A stretch of 64,000 nt of DNA from Dendrolimus kikuchii (lineage: Eukaryota; Arthropoda; Insecta; Lepidoptera; Lasiocampidae), in the NCBI GenBank assembly GCA_019925095.2, contig CM034391.1:3871051-3935050 (forward strand), written 5' to 3'. The notes below the pieces were generated by a model. The model was given only the letters and a program-made list of their open reading frames with translations, did no database searches and was not told the origin of the DNA. Every line of letters begins with the position of its first letter. Within the stretch, counting starts at the first letter, position 1. Below are positions 1 through 9,649 of the stretch, piece after piece. Position numbers and translations under genes: made by a program.

Positions 1-148
1 CATCAACGTGTGACATCATGAGGCTATCGGCAAACCTCCTGCGTATGGGTAACTGCCCAAGTGGTGCTTGCTTTTCGGTCGGGAATCGAACCCGCGCTCT
101 TTGAGTTTGGGACGCGAATGTGCTAAGCACTAAGCGACCACAGAACAT
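1..148 (-). repeat. tRNA-derived SINE (T1), partial
   Basis: On the minus strand this holds a pol III B-box-like GGTTCGATTCC (complement of ggaatcgaaccc) downstream of a tRNA-like 5' part with GTGGTCGCTTAGTGC. The element runs off the left edge of the window. It is a SINE rather than a tRNA gene because no tRNA cloverleaf or acceptor stem closes around the boxes and the sequence continues into a non-tRNA body. Confidence 0.6.
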
Positions 149-154
149 TCAATC

Positions 155-363
155 TTAATATATATAAATCTCGTGTCACAATGTTTGTCCTCAATGGACT
201 CCTAAACTACTTGACCGATTTTAATCAAATTTGCACACCGTGTGCAGTTTGATCCGACTTGAAAGATAGGATAGCTTACATTTGGACCCGGTAGGTGGCG
301 CTGGAATCGGGTTCTAAATTTTATTTTTTCAGGGCAGAACAACGTCTGCCGGGACAGCTAGTA
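155..363 (+). mobile_element. Helitron-like short repeat
   Basis: The copy starts near TATATATAAATCTCGTGTCAC and ends GCCGGGACAGCTAGT. Near-identical copies lie at 32442-32648 (+) and 17566-17775 (-). The CTAGT end and lack of inverted repeats or TSD fit non-autonomous Helitrons, but no hairpin was tested, so the class is tentative. Confidence 0.5.
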
Positions 364-365
364 AA

Positions 366-985
366 TTATAAGCGATGAGGCCACCTATTGTTTTGCCTAA
401 AAATATTGTAAGTAATCTATAATATTATAACATTTTAAATATGCCGTTTTGAAATACCATCAATGTACAGAGATTGAAGCTATTAAAATAAAGACAACAA
501 CTGGTATGGACTATATTAATGATGCATTTTTTTTTAGATTTCTTGTCTGTTTGTCCGGAAATCACGTAAAAGCTACTGGGACGATTTTCGCTGATCGACA
601 TCAAATTCTTAGACTTAGAATCTGCGCTATTTTTTATTCTGGGAAACTGGCGAGAAATTTTCTGAGAATGTTTTGAATTGGCTAGACTGAAAAAAAAATC
701 GAATTCCAATGCGATATTTTCAACGGTCGATAGCAAATTTTATGTAATAAAATGTGTCATATTTTATATCCCGGGAAACCCGTGGAAATTATCCCAGAAG
801 TGGTTTGAAGTTGTTCGGGGGCATAAAAATAACGCTTATCCCGACACAGTTTCCACTAATTTTTTTAAATGCTGCGGTAACTTGTGTCCCGGGAAACTCG
901 CGGGAATTTCAAGATAAGCGTGGACGAAGTCGAGGGCATAGTATAAATATATATTGTCTGTTATTTTGGTGAACAATGAAATAAT
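366..985 (+). mobile_element. L3 LINE 3' end, split by a Helitron-like insert
   Basis: GCGATGAGGCCACCTATTG at 372-391 and the following TTTTGCCTAAAAATATTG match the L3 3' UTR seen at 3122-3165. The match stops at about 415 and resumes near 945 with TTGTCTGTTATTTTGGTGAAC, the L3 end. The gap is filled by the element at 416-942. Confidence 0.5.
416..942 (+). mobile_element. Helitron-like non-autonomous element
   Basis: It begins TCTATAATATTATAAC and ends near GTCGAGGGCATAGT. Internal CCCGGGAAACTCGCGGGAA blocks are shared with the copy starting at 40370. It sits between A and the resumed L3 sequence, as expected of Helitron insertion, with no TSD. Open frames of up to 100 codons inside are not conserved and are not genes. 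Confidence 0.5.
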
Positions 986-1004
986 AAATAAATAATAATA
1001 GATA

Positions 1005-1241
1005 ATAAATAATCGGCAGACAAACACACATATTGTATATCCCCAAATTAAGCAAGTTACGCTTGTGTTATGGGTAATATACAACGTAGTACTCTGGGGC
1101 CGATCCCAGACACCCAGACCATAGTAAATAACGGAGAAAATACGTTTCCGAAATTTACTATACCAGGAATCGAACCCGGAGCCTCTGCGCTGCAGTGAGG
1201 TAGGCCGGTAAAGGCTTAGCCCGCTCAACCACAGAGGCCGT
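1005..1241 (-). repeat. tRNA-derived SINE (T2)
   Basis: Read on the minus strand it starts GACGGCCTCTGTGGTTGAGC, has the B-box GGTTCGATTCC, and ends with TTATTATTTATT-type sequence. Related copies lie at 8282-8405 (+), 30449-30640 (-) and 38465-38706 (-). Confidence 0.65.
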
Positions 1242-1580
1242 CGAAATGTTATCTATCTACCGCAGCTTTTTTATCACACAATAATTATAGTAACAAATAT
1301 TATTAAAAAAAAATATCACATCAATTTGTTTATTTTTTGTATGAGGTAATTCTATATATGTATGATTAGAATAACGCTAGAGACCAGATATTGCGAGTCA
1401 ACGAACTATTTAATTTAATACCATGAATATAAATCACATCCTAAATGAGTTTGGAAATTTATGTTTTGGATTGAAAACATATTAATTTAATTGGCTAATT
1501 ATATTTTGTATTTCTTACTTTTAAAGTTTAGGTATTATGTACTACTATGGTATTGTATGTAATAAGTCCTAAGACCGTTT
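1242..1580. other. AT-rich spacer, nothing recognised
   Basis: No repeat shared with the rest of the window, no long frame and no convincing splice-site pair was seen. Confidence 0.5.
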
Positions 1581-1893
1581 TATCCGTGCAGGAACGGAGA
1601 AAGAATACAATTTCCTGCGACCCGGCGGCCTGTCGGAAGAGGCGACTAAACAACCCACAGCCAGGTGGTAGGGCATTTGCTCGATTGGACGGCGACCACC
1701 CCTGGTCTAGAGTATGCCGCCATAACAACCTTGTGTTGTGTTCCGGCATTAATGACCAGGTTCCAGTCTCCTTTAAGAGAGCAGCAGCGCATTTGTAGCA
1801 TCTTTGTTGTTGCAAATGTTCATAGGCGATGGTAACCGCTTTCCACCAAGGGGGTTGTCTGCCTGTCTGCTGAACTCCTGCAATAAAAAAAAA
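1581..1893 (+). mobile_element. S1 SINE-like element, full length
   Basis: Runs from TATCCGTGCAGGAACGGAG to GCAATAAAAAAAAA. The constant 5' end and A-rich 3' end across copies point to retroposition. No tRNA-like A/B box pair with normal spacing is visible, so the origin of its head is unknown. This copy abuts the satellite at 1895. Confidence 0.75.
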
Positions 1894-1894
1894 C

Positions 1895-2704
1895 CGTGGT
1901 CTGTGACAGATGCCGAAAGCGGCGTCTCGCCATGCGTCGCCTACGACGTTTCTATCAAACCTCCGCTTTAGCTTGTGGTCTGCTACATATGCTGAAAGCG
2001 ACGTCTAGCGTCAATCGACGTTGAATGGTAATTGCCGCGTTATGTCGACGTAATACCGATGATCATTTAGGAAACTTCTAAACGCGCGTCAGTTTTTCCC
2101 GTGCACTCTGTTTCAAAACCCAACGTTTGTACACAACATTTTTACGCTGGAGTGGTCAAGAATGACTGCAGACGCGGCGTAGGATGTATAGACGCAGCGC
2201 ACATTAGCTTTTTCTTTCATAATAAAGATTCATCGACCGCGTACAGCGTCTCACCATGCGTCGCCTACGACGTTTCTAGCAAACCTCCGCTTTAGTTTGT
2301 GGTCTGCTACATATGCTGAAAGCGACGTCTAGCGTCAATCGACGTTGAATGCCAATCTCGCATTATGTCGACGTAATACCGATGATCATTCAGGAAACGT
2401 CTAAATACGCGTCAGTTTTTCCCGTGCACTCTGTTTCAAAACCCAACGTTTGTACACAACATTTTCACGCTGGAGTGGTCAAGAATGACTGCAGGCGCGG
2501 CATAGGACGTATGGACGCACATTCGCTTTTTATTTCATAATAAACATTCATCCACCGCGTACAGCGTCTCGCCATACGTAGCCTACGACGTTTCTATCAA
2601 ACCTCCGCTTTAGTTTGTGGTCTGTTAGATATGTTGAAAGCGACGTCTAGCATCAATCGACGTTGAATGCCAATTCCCGCGTTATATCGACGTTATACCA
2701 ATGA
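1895..2704. repeat. Tandem repeat of ~320 bp, about 2.5 units
   Basis: The landmark CATGCGTCGCCTACGACGTT occurs at 1931 and 2254 and, with two changes, at 2573, giving periods of 323 and 319 bp. A shorter motif, GTGGTCTG..GAAAGCG.CGTCT, recurs within units. The array is CpG-rich compared with its surroundings. It is bounded on both sides by S1 copies in opposite orientation. Short open frames (about 60 codons) repeat with the units and have no recognised product. Confidence 0.8.
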
Positions 2705-3011
2705 TTTTTTTTTATTGCAGGAGATCAGCAGACATGCCAAAGGCCCACCTGATGGAAAGCCGTTACCATCATCTATGGACATTTGCAACACCAATGTTGC
2801 TAGAAATGCCCTGCTGCTCTCTTAAGGGAGATTGGAACCTGGTCACTAATGCCGGAACACAACTGAAGGTTGTTATGGCGACATACTTTAGACCAGGGGT
2901 GGTAGCCATCCAGTCGAACAAAACCACCTGGCTGTGGGTTATTTAGTCGCCTCTTACGACAGGCCGCCAGGCCGCGGGAAATTGTATTCTTTCTCCGTTC
3001 CTGCACGGATA
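2705..3011 (-). mobile_element. S1 element, full length
   Basis: Starts with TTTTTTTTTATTGCAGGAG (complement of the tail) and ends GTTCCTGCACGGATAAA. Inverted relative to the copy at 1581-1893, with 0.8 kb of satellite between the two 3' ends. Confidence 0.75.
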
Positions 3012-3095
3012 AAATTCTTCTTAAATTAGTTTCGAGTATTTATGTATCTATCATTTTCCTGCACTACCTACATCGCCTGATTCAAATTTCTTTGA

Positions 3096-3745
3096 TTTAG
3101 ATTGCCTGGAAGAGAGATAGCTTTGAGCGATAAGGCCACCTATTGTGTTGCCTAGAAAATATTGTAAATATCGTCTGTTTTTGTAATTGTATATTTTACA
3201 TACATACATACATAACTTCACGCCAGTTCCCTTGCGGGGTAGGCACGAACAACAGAGCGCCATTTAGGCTTATTCTTACATACCTCACTTGCTTCTTTGA
3301 CATTCATAACTCTTGTCATGCACGCTCGTCTGTTCTTAAGGCTCCTGACATCACCTTCTGCTAGTACACGATCAATTTGATCATGGAAGGTGTGTCGTGG
3401 CCTTCCACGACTTCTGCATCCATCCACTTTTGCATTGTATATCTGTTTATTCATTCTTTCATCATGCATTCTTTCCACATGCCCGAACCACCGGAGCATT
3501 CCTTTCCTTACCTTCACCCCGACACTCTCTTTCAGACCAACTCTCTTTCTTACTTCGGTATTACGAACGCGGTCCGCAAGCGTCACTCCGCAGATTTTGC
3601 GCAGTGCTCGCATGTCGACCGCGTTTACTCTACTTTCATGCTCTTTCTTCCATACCCAACTCTCGCTTCCATACGTGAGCGTAGGAATAGTATTTACGTA
3701 TATTTTAGTGAGCAATAAAGTGTTATATATCTCTCTCTCTTGTTG
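3096..3745 (+). mobile_element. L3 LINE 3' end, interrupted by RTE-A
   Basis: TTGCCTGGAAGAGAGATAGC and GAGCGATAAGGCCACCTATT identify L3. It stops at 3198 and resumes at 3708 with GTGAGCAATAAAGTG, followed by a (TCTC)n tail. The break is exactly the RTE-A insertion at 3199-3697. Confidence 0.65.
3199..3697 (-). pseudogene. RTE-A LINE fragment, 5'-truncated (RT C-terminus)
   Basis: The minus strand has a continuous frame of about 160 codons resembling the C-terminal end of RTE-clade reverse transcriptase polyproteins: LTYGSESWVW, MRALRKICGVT, MLRWFGHVERM, RGRPRHTFHDQID and a closing YPARELA. The 3' end carries the (TATG)n tail (+ strand catacatacata at 3199 onward). TSD GTATATTTTA is present at 3189-3198 and 3698-3707. 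The endonuclease and RT catalytic core are missing, so it is a dead-on-arrival copy. It is the longest RTE-A copy in the window and is inserted in L3. Confidence 0.85.
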
Positions 3746-4029
3746 TATTGCGTGTCTCGCAATTGGAAATAAATATTTTGTTTGTAAGATTATATTTTAA
3801 ACAAAACGGCTGTTTCTTTGTAGCTTAGATAAGGGATCTCTAAAAGCTAGAACCGACAGACCTCACGTAGGTGCAACAAACTCGGGGCCCGCTATTGCTA
3901 ATTGTTGCCAGATACGGGTTTATGGCGTACTGTACACACCGTCTCGAATAACAGTCATTGTATACGCAAATGTTACGCTATTTACAGATTTAACAAGAAT
4001 GCTTTTTTACTGTTATCCAGTCTTTTTTT

Positions 4030-4400
4030 TTTTTTAAATTTATTTATCTATATTAAAAATTTACATCGTAAATACAGATAAGGCACCACTTAAACCTATG
4101 AGGTTTGCGTGTGATGCAACACACCCTCGCAATTTAAAATTTTAGGAAATAATAAATAAATAAAAAAAAAATAAAAAAAACTTGTACATCCATTTTCCCA
4201 TGTAACTAGTCAAGTCGTTTGTGCAGATAATAGGTCACTGCAATTTTTCTAAGTAATAGTGTTTTAACTTCTGTTTTATATTTTTGTCATTTAAGGATTT
4301 TCTTAGTGAAGTGGGCAATTGATTAAATAATTTGGGTATTAAGTAGTTTGTAGTATTCTTGCCATAGTGGTTATTGTGGGGTGGGATGGTTAATGTCTGT
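4030..4400 (-). pseudogene. LINE C-terminal remnant (Jockey/CR1-like)
   Basis: The minus strand encodes HHNNHYGKNTTNYLIPKLFN followed by QLPTSLRKSLNDKNIKQ, a pattern like the C-termini of Jockey/CR1/I-type LINE ORF2 (aromatic-N-x-LP then basic). The lower-coordinate side is a 3' UTR ending in A/T runs at about 4021-4035. Only about 50 codons survive. Confidence 0.5.
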
Positions 4401-4604
4401 TTTGAGATCGATCTTGTGTGTGTTTTGTGTTGTTTTTTTATTTGTGATTCTTGGTTTTTATTTTCTAGAAATAAACATTTCCATGAAGTTTGTATCCTGT
4501 GAAATAAAATTGAAATGTGTTTACTTAGTTACTTCCTGTGAGATAAAAGGGTCTTGCACAATTTGTCGTGTCCTTCGACAGCTTAATGAGCTAGTTAAGA
4601 AGAA

Positions 4605-4845
4605 GTAAGTGAGAGTGATCTCACATCTTCTAATTTTATTAATTTAAAGTTTTACGCACGTCGGTGGATTGATTTTGAGCTTTTATTTTTAAATATTTTA
4701 AGTAGAAACTGTTAGTATGTATGCGTGCGTAGCGAGTTTTTTAACGTCTCGTTTTTTTGGCTTGAGCGGGGTGGAGGGGGGAGATTTTGAGTACGGAATG
4801 GGAAGGAGTGAACGAATGGAATGAATGGCGCGTACACTTCCTGTT
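4605..4845. repeat. Dispersed repeat, copy 1 of 2
   Basis: Shares CTCACATCTTCTAATTT, GGGGGGAGATTTTGAGTA and GAATGAATGGCGC in the same order with 37715-37950. No coding potential or terminal repeats were recognised. Confidence 0.6.
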
Positions 4846-5172
4846 ACTTCTTACATTTACTGTGGTGATGGGTCAAATATTAATCAACGGGAGTTTTTGG
4901 CGGAAACTGAAAGGGGCGTTGTGCTGTGCAGTTTTATTTTCTAAAAATGTGTAAAATTACTTTTAAATGAACAATAGTTGTAGTATATTGATAGGTTTTG
5001 AGTAGTAATTATGTGTTTTTCTGAGAAATGTGAACTGTATAGTCAAATGTGGCATTTCGAGTTTTCACAAGAAATCCGTTGAATGGTGTGGATTGTAGCC
5101 TACAATACAACTGCGCCTGGCTTAAAGGCCTAGTTGCCAAGCGATAAACTTTAAAAAAAATAATTAATAATT
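4846..5172. other. Unassigned sequence
   Basis: AT-rich. A short segment at 5095-5150 (CTGCGCCTGGCTTAAAGGCC) looks like a LINE 3' UTR but was not matched elsewhere in the window. Confidence 0.4.
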
Positions 5173-5362
5173 AATAAGGCACTGAAAATCAGCGCTGTGC
5201 TGGAGGAACCTTCAACACACCTTATGCTGAGCTGCCGACCTCATTGTAGGAAATGCGGTGTACAACATATCAAATTTAATCATAAATTCGATGTATAAAT
5301 TATTTCTACATCCTTGTATTATCGCTTTCCTAGCAAATAAATTCTTTCTTTCTTTCTTTCAA
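5173..5362 (+). mobile_element. LINE 3' end with (TTTC)n tail
   Basis: GCACTGAAAATCAGCGCTGTG, a polyadenylation-like AATAAA and a (TTTC)n tail are shared with 49538-49718, and more loosely with 29764-29925. No coding sequence is left. Confidence 0.55.
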
Positions 5363-5582
5363 ATGTTTGTCTGTGATTTCGAAATAAATGCTAGCTTTTA
5401 ATTGATATCCCATTTAATATTAATTAAGTCAAGAATTTTACACTCGGCGTCTGGTAATCTCAATCTATAGTTAATGTCCATCTAATTAACAACGTCTTAC
5501 TTTTTGCACAATAATTAGCAAAGGGTTACTTTAACATGTGCATCCGACTCGCGTCGGATTGTTGTTTCGTCGTTATATGTAA

Positions 5583-5845
5583 TTGATATTTTGTTGTTGG
5601 CCCGAGGACCTCACAACTTTACCGGGGTTTTCGTGGCGACCGTTTTCGAGACGTGAAGGCGCTCAAGCCTGGCGGGTGACCTGCTCGAAAGAGCTCCCTA
5701 GGGGGCTTCGAGGCAACTGTCTTTGCGACGCGAAAGTGCTCGAGCCTGGGGGGCTATCTGCTCGAAAGAGCTCCTTATTAGTGGGTTTCGGGGTAACCGT
5801 CTTCGCGACACGAAAGCGCTCAAGCCCGGGGGCTGCCTATTTTGC
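5583..5845 (+). repeat. GC-rich ~80-bp tandem repeat, three units
   Basis: Units start near 5637, 5714 and 5794 and share CTGCTCGAAAGAGCTCC and GCGCTCAAGCC. The leading 45 bp (TTGTTGGCCCGAGGACCTC) is repeated in inverse orientation at 44268-44325. The block, with 5846-5993 that follows, may be an untranslated region of a LINE. It is open for 100 codons on the plus strand but this follows from base composition. Confidence 0.6.
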
Positions 5846-5993
5846 TGCTTTACCTAGGCTAGACTGTTGCCATGAGAAGGGATGAATCTAATGATGCCAG
5901 GCAAAAGGCGACAAAAATAGATTAACTGAAAACGGGCGACGGCTGATATGAAACCCAAGGGGAAGGATCCCGGCAGACCGGGATAGGTGGTCT

Positions 5994-6300
5994 TATTTTT
6001 ATTGCATGAGTTTAGCGGACAGGTAGACGGCCCAATTGATGGAACGTGTTTCCCATTGCCTATGGATATTTGCAACACAAAAGGCTACAAATCAGCTGCT
6101 GCTCTCTTAAGTGAGACTGGAACCTGGTCACTAATGCCGGAATACAACTCAGGGTTGTTATGGCGGCATAATCTAGACCAGGGGTGGTAGCCATCCAGCC
6201 GGGTAAATACCCTACCACCTGGCTGTGGGTTGTTTTGTCGCCTCATACAGGTTGGCCGGCCGCAGGAATTTGCATTCTTTCTCCGTTCCTGCACGGATAA
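5994..6300 (-). mobile_element. S1 element, diverged full-length copy
   Basis: Complete from a short T run plus ATTGCATGAG to GTTCCTGCACGGATAA, with more substitutions than most copies, so probably an older insertion. Confidence 0.7.
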
Positions 6301-6394
6301 AAACATGACTGGAAACCTAAACTAGATTAAAAAATCATAAATAAATACTAAAAAAATAAACTAAGATATAAATAGTATGTGATTAAAAACTAAC

Positions 6395-6800
6395 AAATCG
6401 CTGCCAGAGGGAGCGTGCCCAGAAGGTGCCGTGCTGTGTGGCGTCGCTTATTTATTGGGTGAAATATACGCCAGCCTTTTGATCACGGATGGCATCAAAG
6501 AGTTGCAGACACTTGAAGAAACTCTTTGCCGATAGACCCCATGGACCTAATCTCAACTCCAAACGGCACAAATATGTAAGCCCTTCCTAAGGTTCCATAT
6601 TTGCGCCGTTTAAGAGCTTCAGCTTTTAAGCAGAGTATCCAGCCGCTAACTCAGTCATTGGAAGACGTAACGGCGTCATAGAGTCGACACTTCCATCCCA
6701 TCTTCCAAGGAATAAGTGACATACCATCCGACCTCTTACCATCGTCATGTACCAAGCCGTTTGTTTCTAATACGACCGGTATGTTGATACTAACAAGAGA
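6395..6800 (-). pseudogene. LINE C-terminal remnant
   Basis: On the minus strand KRRKYGTLGRAYIFVPFGVE is readable, matching in layout the copy at 11985-12322 (KRRKYGA and later RGNAGSLLGTL). It contains several stops and shifts. The family resembles non-LTR elements ending in a conserved QRISIAIQRGNA-type motif. Confidence 0.55.
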
Positions 6801-6874
6801 TCGGCGTATTCATTGAGGCTGGTATGGCGAGAGCTTCGGCCAACACTATGTAAACAAATAGATAGATTAATGCA

Positions 6875-7151
6875 TACATACATACATAAATAACTTCACG
6901 CCGGTTCCCTTGCGGGGTAGGCACGAATAGCAGAGCGCCATTTAGGCTTATTCTTACACACCTCACTTGCTTCTTTGACATTCATAACTCTTGTCATGCA
7001 CGCTCGTCTGTTCTTAAAGCTCCTGACATCACCTTCTGCTAGTACACGATCAATTTGATCATGGAAGGTGTTTCGTGGTCTTCCACGACTTCTGCATCCA
7101 TCCACTTTTGCATTGTATATCTGTTTACTCATTCTTTCATCATGCATTCTT
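6875..7151 (-). pseudogene. RTE-A fragment
   Basis: 83 C-terminal codons remain (MHDERMSKQIYNAKVDG to the closing YPAREPA). TSD TAGATTAATGCA lies at 6863-6874 and 7152-7163, and the TATG tail is on the lower-coordinate side. Confidence 0.85.
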
Positions 7152-7431
7152 TAGATTAATGCAGGGGTTATTAATCAAAATATGCCAAGGGGTAATTATA
7201 AAACAGGATCCACGATGAGTGCTTACGAGTAATTCTACCGGTGTGTGCACAATACCTCACCTTGTCATGCCGACCTTGGGGTCAAGTCCGCGACTGCATA
7301 CTTATGTAGTAATTTGTAATTAAACAGCCTTAGCTAGTTTTACTCTCTGATTGTATTAGAGGTGTATTGTCTACTATTCTTTTAAGAGATTAATTAGAAG
7401 CAGTACCATTTTAGATAATAATCTAAATTAA

Positions 7432-7978
7432 ATCATTATATTAATACATACATACATAACTTCACGCCAGTTCCCTTGCGGGGTAGGCACGAACAATAGA
7501 GCGCCATTTAGGCTTATTCTTACACACCTCACTTGCTTCTTTGACATTCATAACTCTTGTCATGCACGCTCGTCTATTCTTAAGGCTCCTGACATCACCT
7601 TCTGCTAGTACACGATCAATTTGATCATGGATCATGGATCATGATGATCATTATATTAATACGTGAAGTAAAAACTTTGTACCCCTTTTTACGAAAATTG
7701 CGTGGACGGAGGAGTATGAAATTTCGCATACTTATAGTTTATATAGAGAAGGAGTGCAGATTGCTAATATTCAAAAAAATTATGCATTTAAATACAATAC
7801 ATCAATAAAAAAAACAACATTACACACACTACCATGTATTTGACATACACACGCATATATACTCTTTTGTTTATTGTTAAAGTTAAATTAACAGTGTAAC
7901 AGACAACATAATCTTAGTAATGTTCAAACTTATAATTTAAATTAATTATGGTCGAATTTCGACCATTGGGCCACCACC
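7432..7978. repeat. Dispersed MITE-like repeat, copy 1 of 2, holding an RTE-A insert
   Basis: ATCATTATATTAATACGTGA, then TACGAAAATTGCG and CACACTACCAT, are shared in order with 52775-53092. The first 16 bp occur twice because RTE-A (7448-7646) duplicated them on insertion. No terminal inverted repeat could be fixed. Confidence 0.65.
7448..7646 (-). pseudogene. RTE-A fragment
   Basis: Short 3' piece with tail. TSD ATCATTATATTAATAC (16 bp) at 7432-7447 and 7647-7662. The 5' junction carries two extra GATCATG-type repeats (7622-7646), likely extra bases added during insertion. Confidence 0.85.
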
Positions 7979-8057
7979 AGTATTATTAAAACCTCAAAGG
8001 GCTCGATGTCAGCTATGACAAAAAACTTTGTTACAGTAGTCTTCAAGTAGTAGTAGT

Positions 8058-8116
8058 CGCCGAGAGAAGAGAAGAAAAGAGTGAAAGTGTCACTTTTTTC
8101 TTCTCTTCTCTTGGCG
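8058..8116. repeat. 27-bp inverted repeat (hairpin)
   Basis: Arms 8058-8084 and 8090-8116 (CGCCGAGAGAAGAGAAGAA and its complement) pair with two mismatches around a 5-base loop. No surrounding TIR element was recognised. Confidence 0.7.
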
Positions 8117-8281
8117 TTGTTGGAGGTATGGAAGGTATGTACTTTAGAATAGAAATATTTAAATTAAAAATGAAAAATAAAACTAGTTATTTTGAAATCA
8201 ATAGTGACTTATTTACTACAGAATAACCAATCCGACTGCTGAAAAGAATAAGAAGCCTTTTTTATTCTTCGTTAAGTGACT

Positions 8282-8405
8282 TATTTACTATGGCATGGCA
8301 AATTTAGTAAAGGAACCTTCCGTTATTTGCTCTGGTCTGGGTGTCCGGTTTCGACCGCTGAGTGGTGCGTTGTATATTACCCATAGCACAAGAGTAACTT
8401 GCTTA
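8282..8405 (+). repeat. T2 SINE fragment
   Basis: CTCTGGTCTGGGTGTCCGG and GCGTTGTATATTACCCATAG match the non-tRNA body of T2 read in the opposite sense at 1060-1130. The tRNA-like head is lost. Confidence 0.55.
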
Positions 8406-8454
8406 GCTTATATATATTATTTATTATATATATTGTCAAAAATTACTAAGGGGT

Positions 8455-8640
8455 TGAGAGAGAAAGATAGAGAGAGAAAAACACAGAGAGAGAGAAAGAG
8501 AGAGAGAGGGGGGGGGGAGAGAACACTATTGCACACCAAGATATACAATTACAAAAACAGGCCATATTTACAATATTTTATAGGCAATACAATAGGCGAC
8601 CTTATCGCTCAATGCTATCTCTTCTAGGCAACCTAAATGA
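8455..8640 (-). mobile_element. L3 LINE 3' end with (GA)n tail
   Basis: AGGCGACCTTATCGCTCAAT at 8602-8622 is the complement of the L3 core, and CACTATTGCACACCAAG of its polyadenylation end. The adjoining purine run (8455-8520, GAGA with a G10 stretch) is the expected position of its simple-repeat tail. Confidence 0.6.
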
Positions 8641-8656
8641 AAGAAAAGGGGTTTTA

Positions 8657-8729
8657 CATACATACATACATAACTTCACGCCAGTTCCCTTGCGGGGTAG
8701 GCACGAACAACAGAGTGCCATTTAGGCTT
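8657..8729 (-). mobile_element. RTE-A fragment, 73 bp
   Basis: Only the tail and the last 60 bases of RTE-A are present. TSD AGGGGTTTTA at 8647-8656 and 8730-8739 shows a complete but extremely truncated insertion. Confidence 0.85.
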
Positions 8730-8794
8730 AGGGGTTTTATACCCGTATATGTGTCCTTGTCTATATATTAACTTGAAATTGATTTTCAGTTGCT

Positions 8795-8920
8795 ATGGCT
8801 ATCATTAATGTCTTAAAGCAACACAAAGATCGTGTTGAAGTAACTAAAACACTCATTTCAAAAATGGGCAAAAACAGTAATCCCTGTAAGGCTATTTTAA
8901 TAACCAAGGTGTATATTTAA
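8795..8920 (+). CDS. Small open frame of 41 codons, function unknown
   Basis: Follows a possible 3' splice site (GATTTTCAG at 8781-8789) with a pyrimidine-rich approach and stays open from ATG 8795 to TAA 8918-8920 (starts MAIINVLKQHKD). It could be a terminal exon, a leftover of a transposon gene, or chance. There is no homologue I recognise. The surrounding 8740-9526 holds no other repeat that I can identify, which is the main reason for listing it. Confidence 0.2.
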   Translation: MAIINVLKQHKDRVEVTKTLISKMGKNSNPCKAILITKVYI

Positions 8921-8959
8921 ACATCTTCACAGGAAACTGAGTCATAAAATGACGCCATC

Positions 8960-9106
8960 ATGCAGAAAAAGGTTCTACAAATACAGCCATGTGATTGTGG
9001 TGTATGTTTGGCTATTCATTCTTGGAATTATATCACTTTTGGACGTGATGGGTTTTTAAATTATGTGTGGGAGTGTCGAAGATATTGGAGAGACAAGGAT
9101 AATTAA
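8960..9106 (+). CDS. Small open frame of 48 codons, function unknown
   Basis: Runs from ATG 8960 to TAA 9104-9106. It contains QPCDCGVC and a tryptophan-rich end (ECRRYWRDKDN). The Q..DCGV string resembles the active-site region of Ulp1/adenain-type cysteine proteases that occur in some DNA transposons, but it is too short to support that assignment. A second overlapping frame encodes a hydrophobic stretch (VIVVYVWLFILG), so the reading frame itself is uncertain. Confidence 0.2.
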   Translation: MQKKVLQIQPCDCGVCLAIHSWNYITFGRDGFLNYVWECRRYWRDKDN

Positions 9107-9526
9107 GATTAATAATTGGTTTTAAAACCCGTGGTCGCCACAATATGTATATGTATGAAATTAATATGATCTATGTATTTAAGTATTTGTGTACATAAAT
9201 ATGTCTATATGTTCGTATATATATATAACGTACTGTTATGACACTGTATTATATGTACAATTGCTTACCTGTGCAATTGTACATTATATAAAAACAAATT
9301 GATTTTCTCTAATAAGGAGAGAGCATTATTAACCATCATATAGTGCAGAAGTATTTTTTAATTAAACTCTTACAGTAAATAAATTGTTTTTTTTTTTTAA
9401 AGGATCCACGGAGAACCATCCTAACAGTACGCACGTAAATAATTCTACATTTAAATGTTTTTAGAGATTTGTGCAACAAAAACCCTGCTCCAGCTTTTGT
9501 GTCATATTTTGTCTCTCCATACACCC
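9107..9526. other. AT-rich spacer, nothing recognised
   Basis: Contains ATGTATATGT-type low-complexity sequence and a poly-T run at about 9387-9400. No supported feature. Confidence 0.5.
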
Positions 9527-9649
9527 CAAGGTTGTCTGAAAGAGATCGCTATTAGCGATTATACCGTCATTTGTACCTACCTATTTCTAGGCTGCTTTTG
9601 TGTATTGTTACCTTAATTTGATTGTACAATAAAGTATATTGTATTCTGT
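9527..9649 (+). mobile_element. L3 LINE 3' end
   Basis: AAGGTTGTCTGAAAGAGATCGC to GTACAATAAAGTATATTG. Its tail is the target of the solo LTR that starts at 9650. Confidence 0.6.

Noticed and set aside
61..148. tRNA gene on the minus strand
   Set aside because: Has a B-box but no complete cloverleaf; it continues into a SINE body. The same holds for 1160-1241, 28537-28620, 38630-38706 and 39165-39235.
3218..3715. Active RTE retrotransposon
   Set aside because: Every RTE copy here is 5'-truncated and lacks the endonuclease and the RT catalytic core.
5583..5885. 100-codon frame in the GC-rich tandem repeat
   Set aside because: Open because of composition and repeat length; no start context or motif.
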